This document shows, piece after piece, positions 20,111-28,909 of a stretch of 64,000 nt of DNA. The stretch is from contig NZ_CADIJX010000001.1 in NCBI RefSeq assembly GCF_902859625.1, positions 1,116,001-1,180,000 of the forward strand, given 5' to 3'. The position numbers and the translations under genes were made by a program. The stretch is from Achromobacter pestifer (lineage in GTDB: Bacteria; Pseudomonadota; Gammaproteobacteria; Burkholderiales; Burkholderiaceae_B). The notes beneath the pieces were generated by a model. It had not been told where the DNA came from, did no database searches, and saw only the letters and a program-made list of their open reading frames with translations. How positions within the stretch are numbered: the stretch's first letter is position 1; every line of letters begins with the position of its first letter.

Positions 20111-20638
20111 CTACTGCCGTTCCAGTGCGTAGACCAGGCAGTGCTCGGTCGCGCGCGCCATGTATTTCTTGACGGAGCTGACCGTCACGCCCATCGCGGC
20201 CGCGATGTCCGCATAGCTTGCACCTTCAAGTTGAGACATCAGGAACGCGCGCCGCACCTTGTCACCCAAGCCGTGCAGCATGGCGTCGATCTCGCGTATC
20301 GTTTCCAACAGAATGGCTTGCGTTTCGGGCGAAATGGCGCAGGCCTCGGGTTGCTGGGCCAGCGTTTCCAGCCAGGCGCGTTCCAGGACCTGGCGGCGGA
20401 TGTGATCCACCAACGTGCGCTGCGCGACCGTCGCCAGAAAGCTGCGGGGCTGGCGCACGCCCTGCAACTGCGCCATGGACGCGGGCGACGCAAGCAGGCG
20501 CACGAATGTGTCCTGAGCCAGATCGGCGGCCTCGGCAGGAACGCCCAGGCGCCGCAACAGCCAGCCGCGCAGCCAGCCGTGATGGTCGCGATAGAGCAAG
20601 CCGAGCTCTCGGTGCTCCAGGGATTCCGTGGACGACAT
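20111..20638 (-). CDS. fecI: FecI-type ECF RNA polymerase sigma factor
   Basis: Extracytoplasmic-function sigma-70 factor of 175 residues, iron-starvation group. Region 2 is read in AADLAQDTFVRLLASP and the following QPRSFLATVAQRTLVDHIRR; region 4 is the HTH in LEGASYADIAAAMGVTVSSV. It directs transcription of the downstream receptor gene when FecR is signalled. A Fur-like box at 20674-20692 lies 36 bases upstream of the start codon, so its own expression should be repressed by iron. It heads the three-gene leftward unit and diverges from the PepSY gene. Confidence 0.93.
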   Translation of the reverse strand: MSSTESLEHRELGLLYRDHHGWLRGWLLRRLGVPAEAADLAQDTFVRLLASPASMAQLQGVRQPRSFLATVAQRTLVDHIRRQVLERAWLETLAQQPEACAISPETQAILLETIREIDAMLHGLGDKVRRAFLMSQLEGASYADIAAAMGVTVSSVKKYMARATEHCLVYALERQ

Positions 20639-20673
20639 GGACGTAGTGCGACCGCATTCTCATTTTCAGGAAT

Positions 20674-20692
20674 GGGAATTGTAATCATTATT
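20674..20692 (-). promoter_or_regulatory. Fur-like box upstream of the iron sigma factor
   Basis: This 19-mer agrees with the Fur consensus at 14 of 19 positions and contains the core TAATCATTAT. It precedes the sigma-factor start (20638) by 36 bases in a 212-base divergent region. A second, weaker match (GAACCATTCTC region, 20779-20797, about 12 of 19) lies on the PepSY side. Confidence 0.6.
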
Positions 20693-20850
20693 AATGATGA
20701 CGAGCAATCATCTATCGGCCGCGCGGCATCGCCGAGCGCCGCCATGCCCGATGGAGCACTCTGGCCCCAATTCGCTTAGAATTGGAACCATTCTCAATAA
20801 AAATTCAAACCGTTTGGCTCGCAACGGTTATCGACAAGAAAGAGGCTCGC

Positions 20851-22485
20851 TTGAAATCCGGTTTCCGCCTATCCATGGCCTGGTTGCACACCTGGGTCGG
20901 CCTGTGGTTTTCCTGGCTGCTGTTCACGGTGTTCCTGACAGGGTCGTTGGCCGTCTTCTCCGAGCCCATCACCCACTGGATGACGCCCGAGCATCATGCA
21001 GCCGAAGCCTTGGCCGCGCAGCAGGAAAGCGCGCCGGTGGACCGTGCGCGTCGCCTGGACCTGGCGATCGACTACATGTCGCGCCACCATGCCGGCGCTG
21101 AGATGTGGGAGATCTGGCCCGTCAACCGCTCGCATGAGAACAGCCTGTCGGTGTACTGGTTCGATCAGAACGGCCAATATGCCGATGCCGATCTGGACCC
21201 CGCCACGGGCGCCGAAATGGATGACCATCACGATGAGGAAGGCCGCGCCACGATGGGCGGCACCCACTTCGTGAACTTCCACTACATGCTGCACGAAAGC
21301 CGCTATGGCCTGTGGATCGTGGCATTCGCCACCATGGCCATGTTGGTCGCGCTGATTTCAGGCGTGGTCACGCACAAGCGGATCTTCAAGGACTTCTTCA
21401 CGTTCCGCGCCAAGAAGGGCCAACGCTCCTGGCTGGATGCGCACAACGCCGTGGCGGTACTGACCCTGCCCTTCCAGTTCATGATCGCGTATACGGGCAT
21501 CGTGATCTCAAGCGCCGAGCTGATGCCCGCGCCAGTCGCGGCCCACTACGGCGCCGGCATGGAGGGCACCCGCCTGTATCTGGCCGAAATGCAAGGCGAG
21601 GTAAAGCCCGCCCGCACCGGCGCCCCGCTTGCCATGCCCAAGCTTGAGCCGCTTGTGGCCCAGGCGGAATCCCTGATTGGCCAGACCGCGCGCGCCATTG
21701 TCATCAACAACCCCGAAGACAGCACAATGCGAATCGCCGTCTACGGTTGGAACGAAGACCGCGACACCTTCCACAACATCAGCGCCACGACCGGCATGGC
21801 CGAGTTCTCGGCCGCCACCGGCGAACTGCTGCGCACGCGCCTGGCGGGCGGCGTCAACGGCGGCACTCCTGCGCTGACCCGCCAAGTGATGAGCGATCTG
21901 CACATGGCGCGCTTCGGCGGGCTGGGCATCCACTGGCTGTACTTTATCTGCGGCCTGGCGGGCGCGGCCATGATGGGCACGGGCGCCGTGCTGTTCATGG
22001 TGAAGCGGCGTGCCAAGCTGGGCAATGAATTCGGCACGGCCACGGCGCGCATGTACCGCCTGTTCGAAGGCCTGAACGTGGCGGCCCTGGCCGGCCTTGC
22101 CGTGGCGTGCATCGGCTTCTTCTGGGCCAACCGCCTCTTGCCCGTTGCCCTGGAGAACCGCGCGTTGTGGGAACTGCGCAGCTTCTTCGGCATCTGGGCG
22201 CTGATGTTGGCGCTGGCCTGGCTATGCAGCCCGCGCCGCGCGTGGATCACGCAATTGGGCCTCTTGGCCACGCTGTGTCTGCTGCTGCCGTTGCTGTCCT
22301 ACGCGACGCTGGGCGACCATCTGTTTGCGCAGATTGGACGCGGCGACTGGGAAAGTGCCGGTGTTGAACTGACGTCCGTCGCCTTTGGCGTACTATCCGC
22401 GTGGGCGGCGATTCGTTTGTGGAAGAAGCCTCTGTCCGCGCCCGCCCAGCGCAAACCCCGCGCGAACCAAGAGGCTGCGGCATGA
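20851..22485 (+). CDS. PepSY-associated membrane protein (iron-uptake associated)
   Basis: Polytopic inner-membrane protein of 544 residues in the PepSY_TM family, commonly found beside siderophore receptors and thought to act as a reductase for imported ferric siderophore. Hydrophobic segments begin at WLHTWVGLWFSWLLFTVFLTG, and conserved histidines that could bind haem are seen in HFVNFHYMLHESRYG, LDAHNAV and SDLHMARFGGLGIHWLYF. The start is TTG 20851 (LKSGFRLSMAWLHTW), with AGAGG six bases upstream; ATG 20875 is the alternative. It is divergent from the sigma-factor gene and overlaps the next gene by ATGA. Fur control is likely from context. Confidence 0.85.
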   Translation: MKSGFRLSMAWLHTWVGLWFSWLLFTVFLTGSLAVFSEPITHWMTPEHHAAEALAAQQESAPVDRARRLDLAIDYMSRHHAGAEMWEIWPVNRSHENSLSVYWFDQNGQYADADLDPATGAEMDDHHDEEGRATMGGTHFVNFHYMLHESRYGLWIVAFATMAMLVALISGVVTHKRIFKDFFTFRAKKGQRSWLDAHNAVAVLTLPFQFMIAYTGIVISSAELMPAPVAAHYGAGMEGTRLYLAEMQGEVKPARTGAPLAMPKLEPLVAQAESLIGQTARAIVINNPEDSTMRIAVYGWNEDRDTFHNISATTGMAEFSAATGELLRTRLAGGVNGGTPALTRQVMSDLHMARFGGLGIHWLYFICGLAGAAMMGTGAVLFMVKRRAKLGNEFGTATARMYRLFEGLNVAALAGLAVACIGFFWANRLLPVALENRALWELRSFFGIWALMLALAWLCSPRRAWITQLGLLATLCLLLPLLSYATLGDHLFAQIGRGDWESAGVELTSVAFGVLSAWAAIRLWKKPLSAPAQRKPRANQEAAA

Positions 22486-22832
22486 GCATGAACGACGTAT
22501 TCGCCATCGTGATGGCATTGCTGCTGACCTATTCGGGCATGGCCTGCCTGAGCCTGGCCATGCCGCGCCATTACGACCAAGTATGGGGCCGCGACCCTTC
22601 GGCAGGCCATACCCGCGTGCTGCGCGGCGCCGGCGTGCTGCTGCTGGCGCTGGCCCTCCTGCCCTGCGTCGGACTGTGGGGCAACACGGTAGGCGTGGTG
22701 GCGTGGCTCGGTTGGTTGTCCGCTGGCGCGCTGTTGTGGGTCGGCATGCTGTCGTGGGCGCCCCGCCCGGCCGCTGGCACCGCCGCCCTGGCGGTCGCGA
22801 TTTCATTGGCGGGCGTCACCATCGGGTTCTGA
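22482..22832 (+). CDS. DUF3325 family small membrane protein
   Basis: A 116-residue inner-membrane protein with three to four hydrophobic segments, starting MSMNDVFAIVMALLLTYSGM. The conserved start plus the RHYDQVWGRDPS motif and the following RVLRGAGVLLL helix place it with DUF3325 proteins, which regularly follow PepSY proteins in iron-uptake loci. Its ATG overlaps the preceding stop codon, so the two are translationally coupled and probably form one membrane complex. Its biochemical role is unknown. Confidence 0.8.
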   Translation: MSMNDVFAIVMALLLTYSGMACLSLAMPRHYDQVWGRDPSAGHTRVLRGAGVLLLALALLPCVGLWGNTVGVVAWLGWLSAGALLWVGMLSWAPRPAAGTAALAVAISLAGVTIGF

Positions 22833-22876
22833 GCCCCGGGCGGGCCTTGCGTTTTCCTCAGGCCCTTTTCCCGCGT

Positions 22877-22890
22877 TTGACCCGCATCAA
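22877..22890 (+). promoter_or_regulatory. FNR-type box upstream of nrdD
   Basis: TTGAC-CCGC-ATCAA matches the FNR consensus TTGAT-N4-ATCAA at 9 of 10 positions. Its centre is about 95 bases before the nrdD start codon and about 43 bases before the first NrdR box. A transcription start near 22925 would put it at the activating -41.5 position. This fits a gene needed only without oxygen. Confidence 0.7.
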
Positions 22891-22926
22891 GTCAGGCCGA
22901 TATCGCGCGCACACTTTGCGGCGACA

Positions 22927-22974
22927 ACACCATATGTAGTGATAGAGTTTTCACACTCCACTACATATGGTGTT
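22927..22974 (+). promoter_or_regulatory. Tandem NrdR boxes
   Basis: Two 16-bp sequences, ACACCATATGTAGTGA (22927-22942) and CACTACATATGGTGTT (22959-22974), match the NrdR-box consensus ACACWATATATWGTGT closely. Their starts are 32 bases apart, three DNA turns, the usual arrangement for cooperative NrdR binding. They end four bases before the nrdD start codon. Confidence 0.88.
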
Positions 22975-22978
22975 AAAA

Positions 22979-24973
22979 ATGCCCATCCAACACATCCTCA
23001 AGCGCGACGGCCGCATCGCGGCCTTTGATCGCGACAAGATCGCGCACGCCATCGCGGCGGCCGGAACCAGCACCGGGGAGTTGGACCTGACGGGCGCGCA
23101 GTCTCTGACGACCATCGTCATCCGCGCGCTGGCTGACCAGCCCTGCCCCGGCGTCGAGACGATCCAGAACCGCGTCGAAGAGGCCTTGGTCAAAGCTGGC
23201 CACTGGCGCACCGCCCGCGCCTACATCGTGCATCGCGAACAGCACGCCCGACTGCGCTCGCTGCGTCACACCCTGGTGGACGTGGAAAGCGCCATGGAGG
23301 AATACCTGGACCAGCGCGACTGGCGCGTGAACGCCAACGCCAATCAAGGCTACAGCCTGGGCGGCCTGATCCTGAACGTGGCGGGAAAAGTCACCGCCAA
23401 CTACTGGCTGTCGAACGTCTTCACGCCTGAGGCCGGCCATGCGCATCGCGAAGGCGACATCCACATCCATGACCTGGACATGCTCAGCGGCTATTGCGCC
23501 GGCTGGTCACTGCGCCAACTGCTGACCGAAGGCTTCAACGGCATCCCGGGCAAGGTCGAATCCACTCCGCCCAAGCACATGTCGGCCGCCATCGGCCAGA
23601 TCGTCAATTTCCTGGGCACCCTGCAAAACGAATGGGCCGGCGCGCAGGCATTCAGTTCCTTTGACACCTACATGGCGCCCTTCATCCGCCGCGACGCGAT
23701 GACCTATGCCGAGGTCAAGCAAGCCATGCAGGAACTGATTTTCAACCTGAACGTGCCCAGCCGCTGGGGCACGCAGACCCCCTTCACCAACCTGACCTTT
23801 GACTGGACCTGCCCCGCCGACCTGAAGGAACAGGTGCCCTATGTGGGCGGCGTGGAAATGCCGTTTTCGTATGGCGACCTGCAAGCGGAAATGGACATGA
23901 TCAACCGCGCCTACATCGAAGTGATGATGGCCGGCGACGCCAAGGGGCGCGTGTTCACCTTCCCGATTCCCACCTACAACATCACGCCCGACTTCGACTG
24001 GAACCATCCCAATACCGACCGCCTGTTCGAGATGACGGCGCGCTACGGGCTGCCCTACTTCCAGAACTTCCTGAATTCCGACCTGGAACCCCATATGGTG
24101 CGGTCCATGTGCTGCCGCTTGCAGCTGGACCTGCGCGAACTGCTCAAGCGCGGCAATGGCCTGTTCGGGTCCGCCGAGCAGACTGGTTCCGTGGGCGTCG
24201 TCACCGTGAACTGCGCGCGACTGGGGCACACCTGCCAGGGCGACGAAGCAAAACTGATGGCGCGGCTGGATACGCTCCTGGGCCTGGGCCGCGACGTGCT
24301 GGAAACCAAGCGCAAGGTGGTGCAGCGCTACATCGACCAAGGGCTCTATCCGTACACCCGCCGCTACCTGGGCACGCTGCGCAATCACTTCAGCACGCTG
24401 GGCGTCAACGGTATCAACGAGATGATCCGCAATTTCTCGAACGATGCCGACGACGTCACCACCGCGGCGGGCCATGCGCTGGCCGTGCGCCTGCTGGACC
24501 GCGTGCGCGACCGCATGACCGAGTTCCAGGAACAGACCGGCCACCTCTACAACCTGGAGGCCACGCCGGCGGAAGGCACGACGTACCGCTTTGCACGCGA
24601 AGACAAGAAGCGCTATCCGGGCATCCTGCAAGCGGGCACCGAGGCCCAGCCCTACTACACCAACTCCAGCCAGCTGCCGGTGGGCCACACCGACGATCCG
24701 TTCCACGCGCTGCAACTGCAAGAGACGCTGCAAAGCAAATACACCGGCGGCACCGTGCTGCACCTGTACATGAACGAAGCCGTGTCGTCCGCCGAGGCCT
24801 GCAAGCAACTGGTGCGCCGGGCCCTGTCGAACTTCCGCTTGCCTTACATCACGGTCACGCCCACGTTCTCGATCTGCCCCCATCACGGTTATCTGGCCGG
24901 ACACCACGAGTTCTGCCCCAAATGCGACGCCGAATTACTGGCCAAGCAATCCGCGTGCTGCGCCCCGGCCTAG
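22979..24973 (+). CDS. nrdD: Anaerobic (class III) ribonucleotide reductase, catalytic part without glycyl-radical tail
   Basis: Catalytic chain of the oxygen-sensitive ribonucleoside-triphosphate reductase, 664 residues. An ATP-cone allosteric domain fills residues 3-95 (ILKRDGRIAAFDRDKIAHAI; IVHREQHARLR), and a ten-stranded catalytic barrel follows (LGGLILNVAGKV; HIHDLDMLSGYCAGWSLRQL; NVPSRWGTQTPFTN). The C-terminus has the zinc motif of the family, CPHHGYLAGHHEFCPKC, and then stops after AELLAKQSACCAPA. The expected tail with the radical glycine (RVxGYxxP) is missing here and is found instead in the separate small gene at 25026. ATG 22979 is used; the upstream ATG at 22967 lies inside an NrdR box. 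Control by FNR and NrdR is suggested by the upstream sites. Confidence 0.93.
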   Translation: MPIQHILKRDGRIAAFDRDKIAHAIAAAGTSTGELDLTGAQSLTTIVIRALADQPCPGVETIQNRVEEALVKAGHWRTARAYIVHREQHARLRSLRHTLVDVESAMEEYLDQRDWRVNANANQGYSLGGLILNVAGKVTANYWLSNVFTPEAGHAHREGDIHIHDLDMLSGYCAGWSLRQLLTEGFNGIPGKVESTPPKHMSAAIGQIVNFLGTLQNEWAGAQAFSSFDTYMAPFIRRDAMTYAEVKQAMQELIFNLNVPSRWGTQTPFTNLTFDWTCPADLKEQVPYVGGVEMPFSYGDLQAEMDMINRAYIEVMMAGDAKGRVFTFPIPTYNITPDFDWNHPNTDRLFEMTARYGLPYFQNFLNSDLEPHMVRSMCCRLQLDLRELLKRGNGLFGSAEQTGSVGVVTVNCARLGHTCQGDEAKLMARLDTLLGLGRDVLETKRKVVQRYIDQGLYPYTRRYLGTLRNHFSTLGVNGINEMIRNFSNDADDVTTAAGHALAVRLLDRVRDRMTEFQEQTGHLYNLEATPAEGTTYRFAREDKKRYPGILQAGTEAQPYYTNSSQLPVGHTDDPFHALQLQETLQSKYTGGTVLHLYMNEAVSSAEACKQLVRRALSNFRLPYITVTPTFSICPHHGYLAGHHEFCPKCDAELLAKQSACCAPA

Positions 24974-25025
24974 CGCGCGACATCCCGCCGGGCGCAAGCC
25001 CGGCATTCACCCCAAGGAGTCTTCC

Positions 25026-25211
25026 ATGCAAACCCTGACCGCTCCCCCCGCCGTCGCTGCCGCCCCCGTTCTGCAACGGGACGACAGCCAGCGTGTGCGC
25101 TGCGAAGTCTGGACCCGAGTGATGGGCTACCACCGTCCCGTTTCTTCCTTCAACACCGGCAAACAAGGCGAATTCAATGAACGCCGCTTCTTCGTCGAGC
25201 AACGCGCCTGA
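25026..25211 (+). CDS. Stand-alone glycyl-radical domain of the anaerobic ribonucleotide reductase
   Basis: A 61-residue protein. Residues 25-52 carry the sequence normally found at the end of NrdD: RCEVWTRVMGYHRPV with Gly34 at the radical position, then SFNTGKQGEFNERRFF. Residues 1-22 are a low-complexity Ala/Pro leader. It has its own ribosome binding site, AAGGAG seven bases before ATG 25026. It lies 52 bases after the nrdD stop codon in a different frame, so this is a true separate gene rather than a simple stop-codon read-through. The functional enzyme presumably assembles from NrdD plus this chain, which NrdG would activate. The analogy is YfiD, a spare radical domain for pyruvate formate-lyase. 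Confidence 0.85.
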   Translation: MQTLTAPPAVAAAPVLQRDDSQRVRCEVWTRVMGYHRPVSSFNTGKQGEFNERRFFVEQRA

Positions 25212-25971
25212 AGGCGAGCCTCAACACGCTGAAACCGGTACGCGCAGGCTGGCCGCAAGGCCGGCCTACGCGACACCGCCCCAACCTGTCACCCAGCCAT
25301 TGCCGCGACATTCGCCCGCGATCGGCGGGCTGGTCCCATTTTCCACGGTGGATTGGCCAGGGCAACTGGCGGCCGTGATCTTCATCTCGGGCTGCCCCTG
25401 GCGCTGCCACTATTGCCACAACACCGAACTGCAAACCCGCGCGGCCCGATACGACTGGCACGACACCCGCCGCTTCCTGCAAACGCGCACCGGCCTACTG
25501 GACGCCGTGGTGTTTTCGGGCGGTGAACCCTTGAGCGAGCCCCGGCTGCCGTCACTGATCCGGGACGCGCGACGCATGGGATACCGGGTGGGCCTGCACA
25601 CGGCTGGCATCTATCCGCTACGCCTGGCCGACGTGCTGCGCTATCTGGACTGGGTGGGGTTGGACATCAAGGCCGACGCGCAAGGCTACGACGACATCAC
25701 CGGACGGCGCGATTCGCAGCGTCCCGCGATGGCTTGCCTGACGCAGCTGCTGTCGGCCGGAACGGATTTTGAATGCCGCATCACCTGGCATCCCGATTGG
25801 CTGGACGAAACGCGCTTGCTGGCCCTGGCCAGCGAACTTGCGCGCCGAGGCGTGCGGCGCTTTGCCGTGCAGGCCGCGCGCAGTTCGCCAGGCGCACCGC
25901 CCGGCCACGCGCCAAGCGCGCAGGCGCAAGCCCTGATGGCGCAATGGTTCGTGGAGTTCACCTTCCGCTAG
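25177..25971 (+). CDS. nrdG: Anaerobic ribonucleotide reductase activase (radical SAM)
   Basis: Radical S-adenosylmethionine enzyme of 264 residues that installs the glycyl radical. The [4Fe-4S] motif CxxxCxxC is present as CPWRCHYC at about residues 73-80, preceded by PFSTVDWPGQLAAVIFISG; VFSGGEPLSEP is the GGE SAM-binding motif and GLDIKAD a later conserved block. It is longer than E. coli NrdG (154 residues) and belongs to the longer activase type. A 45-residue polar N-terminal extension precedes the core. Its start lies inside the glycyl-radical gene, overlapping it by 35 bases, so the two are translated together. Confidence 0.92.
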   Translation: MNAASSSSNAPEGEPQHAETGTRRLAARPAYATPPQPVTQPLPRHSPAIGGLVPFSTVDWPGQLAAVIFISGCPWRCHYCHNTELQTRAARYDWHDTRRFLQTRTGLLDAVVFSGGEPLSEPRLPSLIRDARRMGYRVGLHTAGIYPLRLADVLRYLDWVGLDIKADAQGYDDITGRRDSQRPAMACLTQLLSAGTDFECRITWHPDWLDETRLLALASELARRGVRRFAVQAARSSPGAPPGHAPSAQAQALMAQWFVEFTFR

Positions 25972-27401
25972 GCCGAACGCTTGGGGTGTCGCGCCAGTGC
26001 CGCCTCAAGCGTCGCGTGAAAGCGCGGCGACCCAATCGCGCCAACGTTGCAACGCGACCAGGGAGATATCGCGGTGGGGTCCACGCTGAACACGCGGCCC
26101 GGCGCCATGATGACCTTCTCGGGCATCAAGTCGGCAGCCAGCGTCAGCGAATCCGTCACGCCCGGAAACGCCGACCACAAATAAAGCGAACTCGTGGGCC
26201 GCGCAAAAACCTCGGCGCCCAGCGAATCCAGCACCTGCAAGGCGTTGCCCGTGGCGGCTTCCAGGCGTTGCCGCAACCTGACCAGATGCCGCTCGTAGTG
26301 CCCATCGCGCAACATCACGTCCACCATGCGCTCGCAATATTCCGAACTACTGACGTGCACCAGGGCTTTCAGATCGGCCAGATCGCTGGCCAATGCAGCG
26401 TTGCACGCGATGAAACCGACCCGCAGCGCGGCTGAAAACGACTTCGAGAAACTGCCGATATAGATCGTGCGTTCCAATTGGTCCAGCGCCGACAGCCGCA
26501 CCGCCGATGTGGGCTTGAAATCGGCCAGCGAGTCGTTTTCGACGACCATCAGGTTGTAGCGCTCGCACAGTTGCAAGACCTTATAGGCCTTGGCCAGCGA
26601 GATATCGGAACCGGTGGGGTTGTGCGCCAACGATTGCGTGAAGAACAGCCGGGGCTTTTCGCGCTGGAGCAAGGCTTCCAACGCCACCACGTCCGGCCCA
26701 TCGGACAGGCGCGGCACGCCCAGCATACGCACGCCCGCCAGCTTCAGCTTGCCAAACAAGGGGTAGTAGCCCGGGTTGTCCACCAGCACCGTCGCGCCAG
26801 GCGGCACGAAGTAGCGGATCACCAGGTCCATGGCTTCGTTCGCGCCATGCGTCAACACCATCTGCCGTGGCGCGACGCTTACCCCCACATCGCCCAGCTT
26901 GCGCACCAGGCTTTCACGCAGCGGCGCGTAGCCAAACCGGCTGCCGTAGCGGAACAAGGCGCCCAGCCCGGTGCGCACCACCTTTTGGTGATAGCGGTCC
27001 ATGCGCATGTCGGCCAGCCATTCCACTGGCGGAAAGCCGTCCCCCACCTGCACCGCGTCGGGTTGGGTCTTGAGCTGTTCACGCATCAGCCACACGATAT
27101 CCATGGCCCGGCTTAGCTGTCCGCTTTCCTCGTCCGCCGCCTTGCGGGCGAACTCGCCGTCCAGCACGAAGAAGCCGGCGCCCCGGCGGGGTTCCACCAG
27201 CCCCTGCGCCACCAGCATTTCAAAGGCCACGACCACCGTGTTCTTGGCATAGCGATGCAATTGCGACAGCTCCCGCAGGGACGGCAGCTTGTCGCCCGGG
27301 CGGTACACCCCGTCGGCGATCTGTTGGCCAATCAGCTTGGCCAGGCTTTCCGCGATGGGCGCGGCGCGCGGCCGCCTATTCGGTTTGCTTGCGTCTTCCA
27401 T
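25968..27401 (-). CDS. MocR/GntR-type regulator with aminotransferase-like domain
   Basis: Transcriptional regulator of 477 residues. An N-terminal GntR winged helix ([40 protein letters not shown]) is fused to a fold-type I PLP-binding domain from about residue 110. The PLP lysine is in [13 protein letters not shown], with HNPTGSD and DNPGYYPLF as further conserved parts. It diverges from the HMG-CoA reductase gene, with an interval holding a 10-bp inverted repeat plus a third half-site, so it probably controls the catabolic unit to its right. It overlaps the end of nrdG by four bases in convergent orientation (CTAG). The effector is unknown. Confidence 0.92.
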   Translation of the reverse strand: MEDASKPNRRPRAAPIAESLAKLIGQQIADGVYRPGDKLPSLRELSQLHRYAKNTVVVAFEMLVAQGLVEPRRGAGFFVLDGEFARKAADEESGQLSRAMDIVWLMREQLKTQPDAVQVGDGFPPVEWLADMRMDRYHQKVVRTGLGALFRYGSRFGYAPLRESLVRKLGDVGVSVAPRQMVLTHGANEAMDLVIRYFVPPGATVLVDNPGYYPLFGKLKLAGVRMLGVPRLSDGPDVVALEALLQREKPRLFFTQSLAHNPTGSDISLAKAYKVLQLCERYNLMVVENDSLADFKPTSAVRLSALDQLERTIYIGSFSKSFSAALRVGFIACNAALASDLADLKALVHVSSSEYCERMVDVMLRDGHYERHLVRLRQRLEAATGNALQVLDSLGAEVFARPTSSLYLWSAFPGVTDSLTLAADLMPEKVIMAPGRVFSVDPTAISPWSRCNVGAIGSPRFHATLEAALARHPKRSA

Positions 27402-27447
27402 GCGTCGTTTTCTGCCCGATGACAGGCCAAAATTGGTGCAGTGCGAT

Positions 27448-27491
27448 GGTACTGTTCGTTCAAACTGTACCTCTCAATAGCGGTACAGTTT
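27448..27491. promoter_or_regulatory. Probable MocR operator upstream of HMG-CoA reductase
   Basis: A perfect inverted repeat AAACTGTACC (27462-27471) and GGTACAGTTT (27482-27491) has a ten-base spacer. A related half-site GGTACTGTT stands at 27448-27456. MocR-type regulators usually bind such paired half-sites in the interval between their own gene and the target gene. Confidence 0.65.
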
Positions 27492-27535
27492 ACCTAGAAT
27501 CAGGCCACTTAATTCTTATACGGAGACCTGCCATC

Positions 27536-28822
27536 GTGGCCGATTCACGCTTACCCAATTTCCGCGCGCTTAGCCCCGCGCAACGCCTGGCCGCGATTGC
27601 GGACGCCGCAGCGCTGACCCCTGAAGAACAGCAATTGCTGGCCCGGCCGGGCGCCCTGGGTCTGGACCGTGCCGACGGCATGATCGAAAACGTCATCGGC
27701 GCTTTCGAGCTGCCGCTGGGCGTGGCCGGCAACTTCCAGATCAATGGCCGCGATGTGCTGGTGCCGATGGCGGTGGAAGAGCCGTCCGTGGTGGCGGCGG
27801 CCTCCTACATGGCGAAGCTGGCGCGCGCGGGCGGCGGCTTCGAGACGTCCAGCACCCGTCCGCTGATGCGCGCCCAGGTCCAGGTGCTGGGCTTGACCGA
27901 CCCGCAAGGCGCGCGGCTGGCGCTGCTGCGCGAACGCGAACGCATCGTGACGCTGGCCAACAGCCGCGACAAGGTACTGATCGGCCTGGGCGGCGGCTGC
28001 CAGGACATCGAAGTCCACGTATTCGCCGACACGCCGCGCGGCCCCATGATCGTGCTGCACCTGATCGTGGACGTCCGCGATGCGATGGGCGCCAACACCG
28101 TCAACACCATGGCCGAGGCCGTGGCGCCGCTGGTGGAAGCCATCACCGGCGGTTCGGTGCGCCTGCGCATCCTGTCCAACCTGGCCGACCTGCGGCTGGC
28201 CCGCGCCCGCGTGCGCCTGACGCCTGAAGTCCTGGATACCAAGGACCGCAGCGGCGCCGAGATCATCGAAGGCGTGCTGGACGCCTACACGTTTGCCGCA
28301 GTGGATCCCTACCGCGCCGCAACACACAACAAAGGCATCATGAACGGCATCGATCCGGTGATCGTCGCCACCGGCAACGACTGGCGCGCGGTGGAAGCCG
28401 GTGCGCACGCCTACGCCGCCCGCTCGGGCCGCTACACGTCGCTGACGCAATGGGAAAAAGATACGTCGGGCGCGCTGGTCGGCACGATTGAAATGCCGAT
28501 GCCCGTGGGCCTGGTCGGCGGCGCGACGAAGACGCATCCGCTGGCTCGCCTGGCACTGAAGATCATGGACGTGCGCTCGGCCCAAGAGCTAGGTGAAGTG
28601 GCGGTTGCCGTGGGTCTGGCGCAGAATCTGGGCGCGTTGCGCGCGCTGGCCACTGAAGGCATCCAACGCGGCCACATGGCCCTGCACGCGCGCAACATCG
28701 CGCTGGTGGCAGGCGCAGTGGGCGCCGAAATCGACACCGTCGCCAAACGCATGGCAGCGGAGCAAGACGTCCGCACCGACCGCGCGCTGGCCTTGCTGGA
28801 GGAACTGCGGCAATCGCGATAA
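27536..28822 (+). CDS. mvaA: Class II (degradative) HMG-CoA reductase
   Basis: Oxidises mevalonate plus CoA to 3-hydroxy-3-methylglutaryl-CoA in bacteria that use mevalonate as carbon source. It has 428 residues, the size of the Pseudomonas mevalonii enzyme. The four catalytic residues are visible: Glu in [14 protein letters not shown], Lys in [11 protein letters not shown], Asp in [12 protein letters not shown] (16 residues after the Lys, as in P. mevalonii) and His in [11 protein letters not shown]. The nucleotide-binding region includes [18 protein letters not shown]. The start is GTG 27536 with GGAG upstream. HMG-CoA lyase is encoded 7 kb away on the opposite strand of the same cluster, which argues for breakdown rather than isoprenoid synthesis. 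Confidence 0.93.
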   Translation: MADSRLPNFRALSPAQRLAAIADAAALTPEEQQLLARPGALGLDRADGMIENVIGAFELPLGVAGNFQINGRDVLVPMAVEEPSVVAAASYMAKLARAGGGFETSSTRPLMRAQVQVLGLTDPQGARLALLRERERIVTLANSRDKVLIGLGGGCQDIEVHVFADTPRGPMIVLHLIVDVRDAMGANTVNTMAEAVAPLVEAITGGSVRLRILSNLADLRLARARVRLTPEVLDTKDRSGAEIIEGVLDAYTFAAVDPYRAATHNKGIMNGIDPVIVATGNDWRAVEAGAHAYAARSGRYTSLTQWEKDTSGALVGTIEMPMPVGLVGGATKTHPLARLALKIMDVRSAQELGEVAVAVGLAQNLGALRALATEGIQRGHMALHARNIALVAGAVGAEIDTVAKRMAAEQDVRTDRALALLEELRQSR

Positions 28823-28865
28823 GCCCGGCCGGCCCAGGCCATGCAGGAAACGACATAAGAACAGA

Positions 28866-28890
28866 GGCGGCGCGGCCAGTCCGCGCCGCC
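28866..28890 (+). promoter_or_regulatory. Strong hairpin between mvaA and the transporter genes
   Basis: Perfect ten-base arms GGCGGCGCGG and CCGCGCCGCC enclose a five-base loop. The hairpin ends seven bases before the AAGGAG ribosome binding site of the next gene and has no T-run. It could set the expression ratio of enzyme and transporter by RNA processing or partial termination. Confidence 0.5.
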
Positions 28891-28909
28891 CGATCCAAAG
28901 GAGAGAGAC

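Noticed and set aside
24974-25025. A simple frameshift splitting nrdD
   Set aside because: The downstream radical domain has its own AAGGAG site and ATG and a distinct Ala/Pro leader, so two genes are a better reading. Resequencing would settle it.
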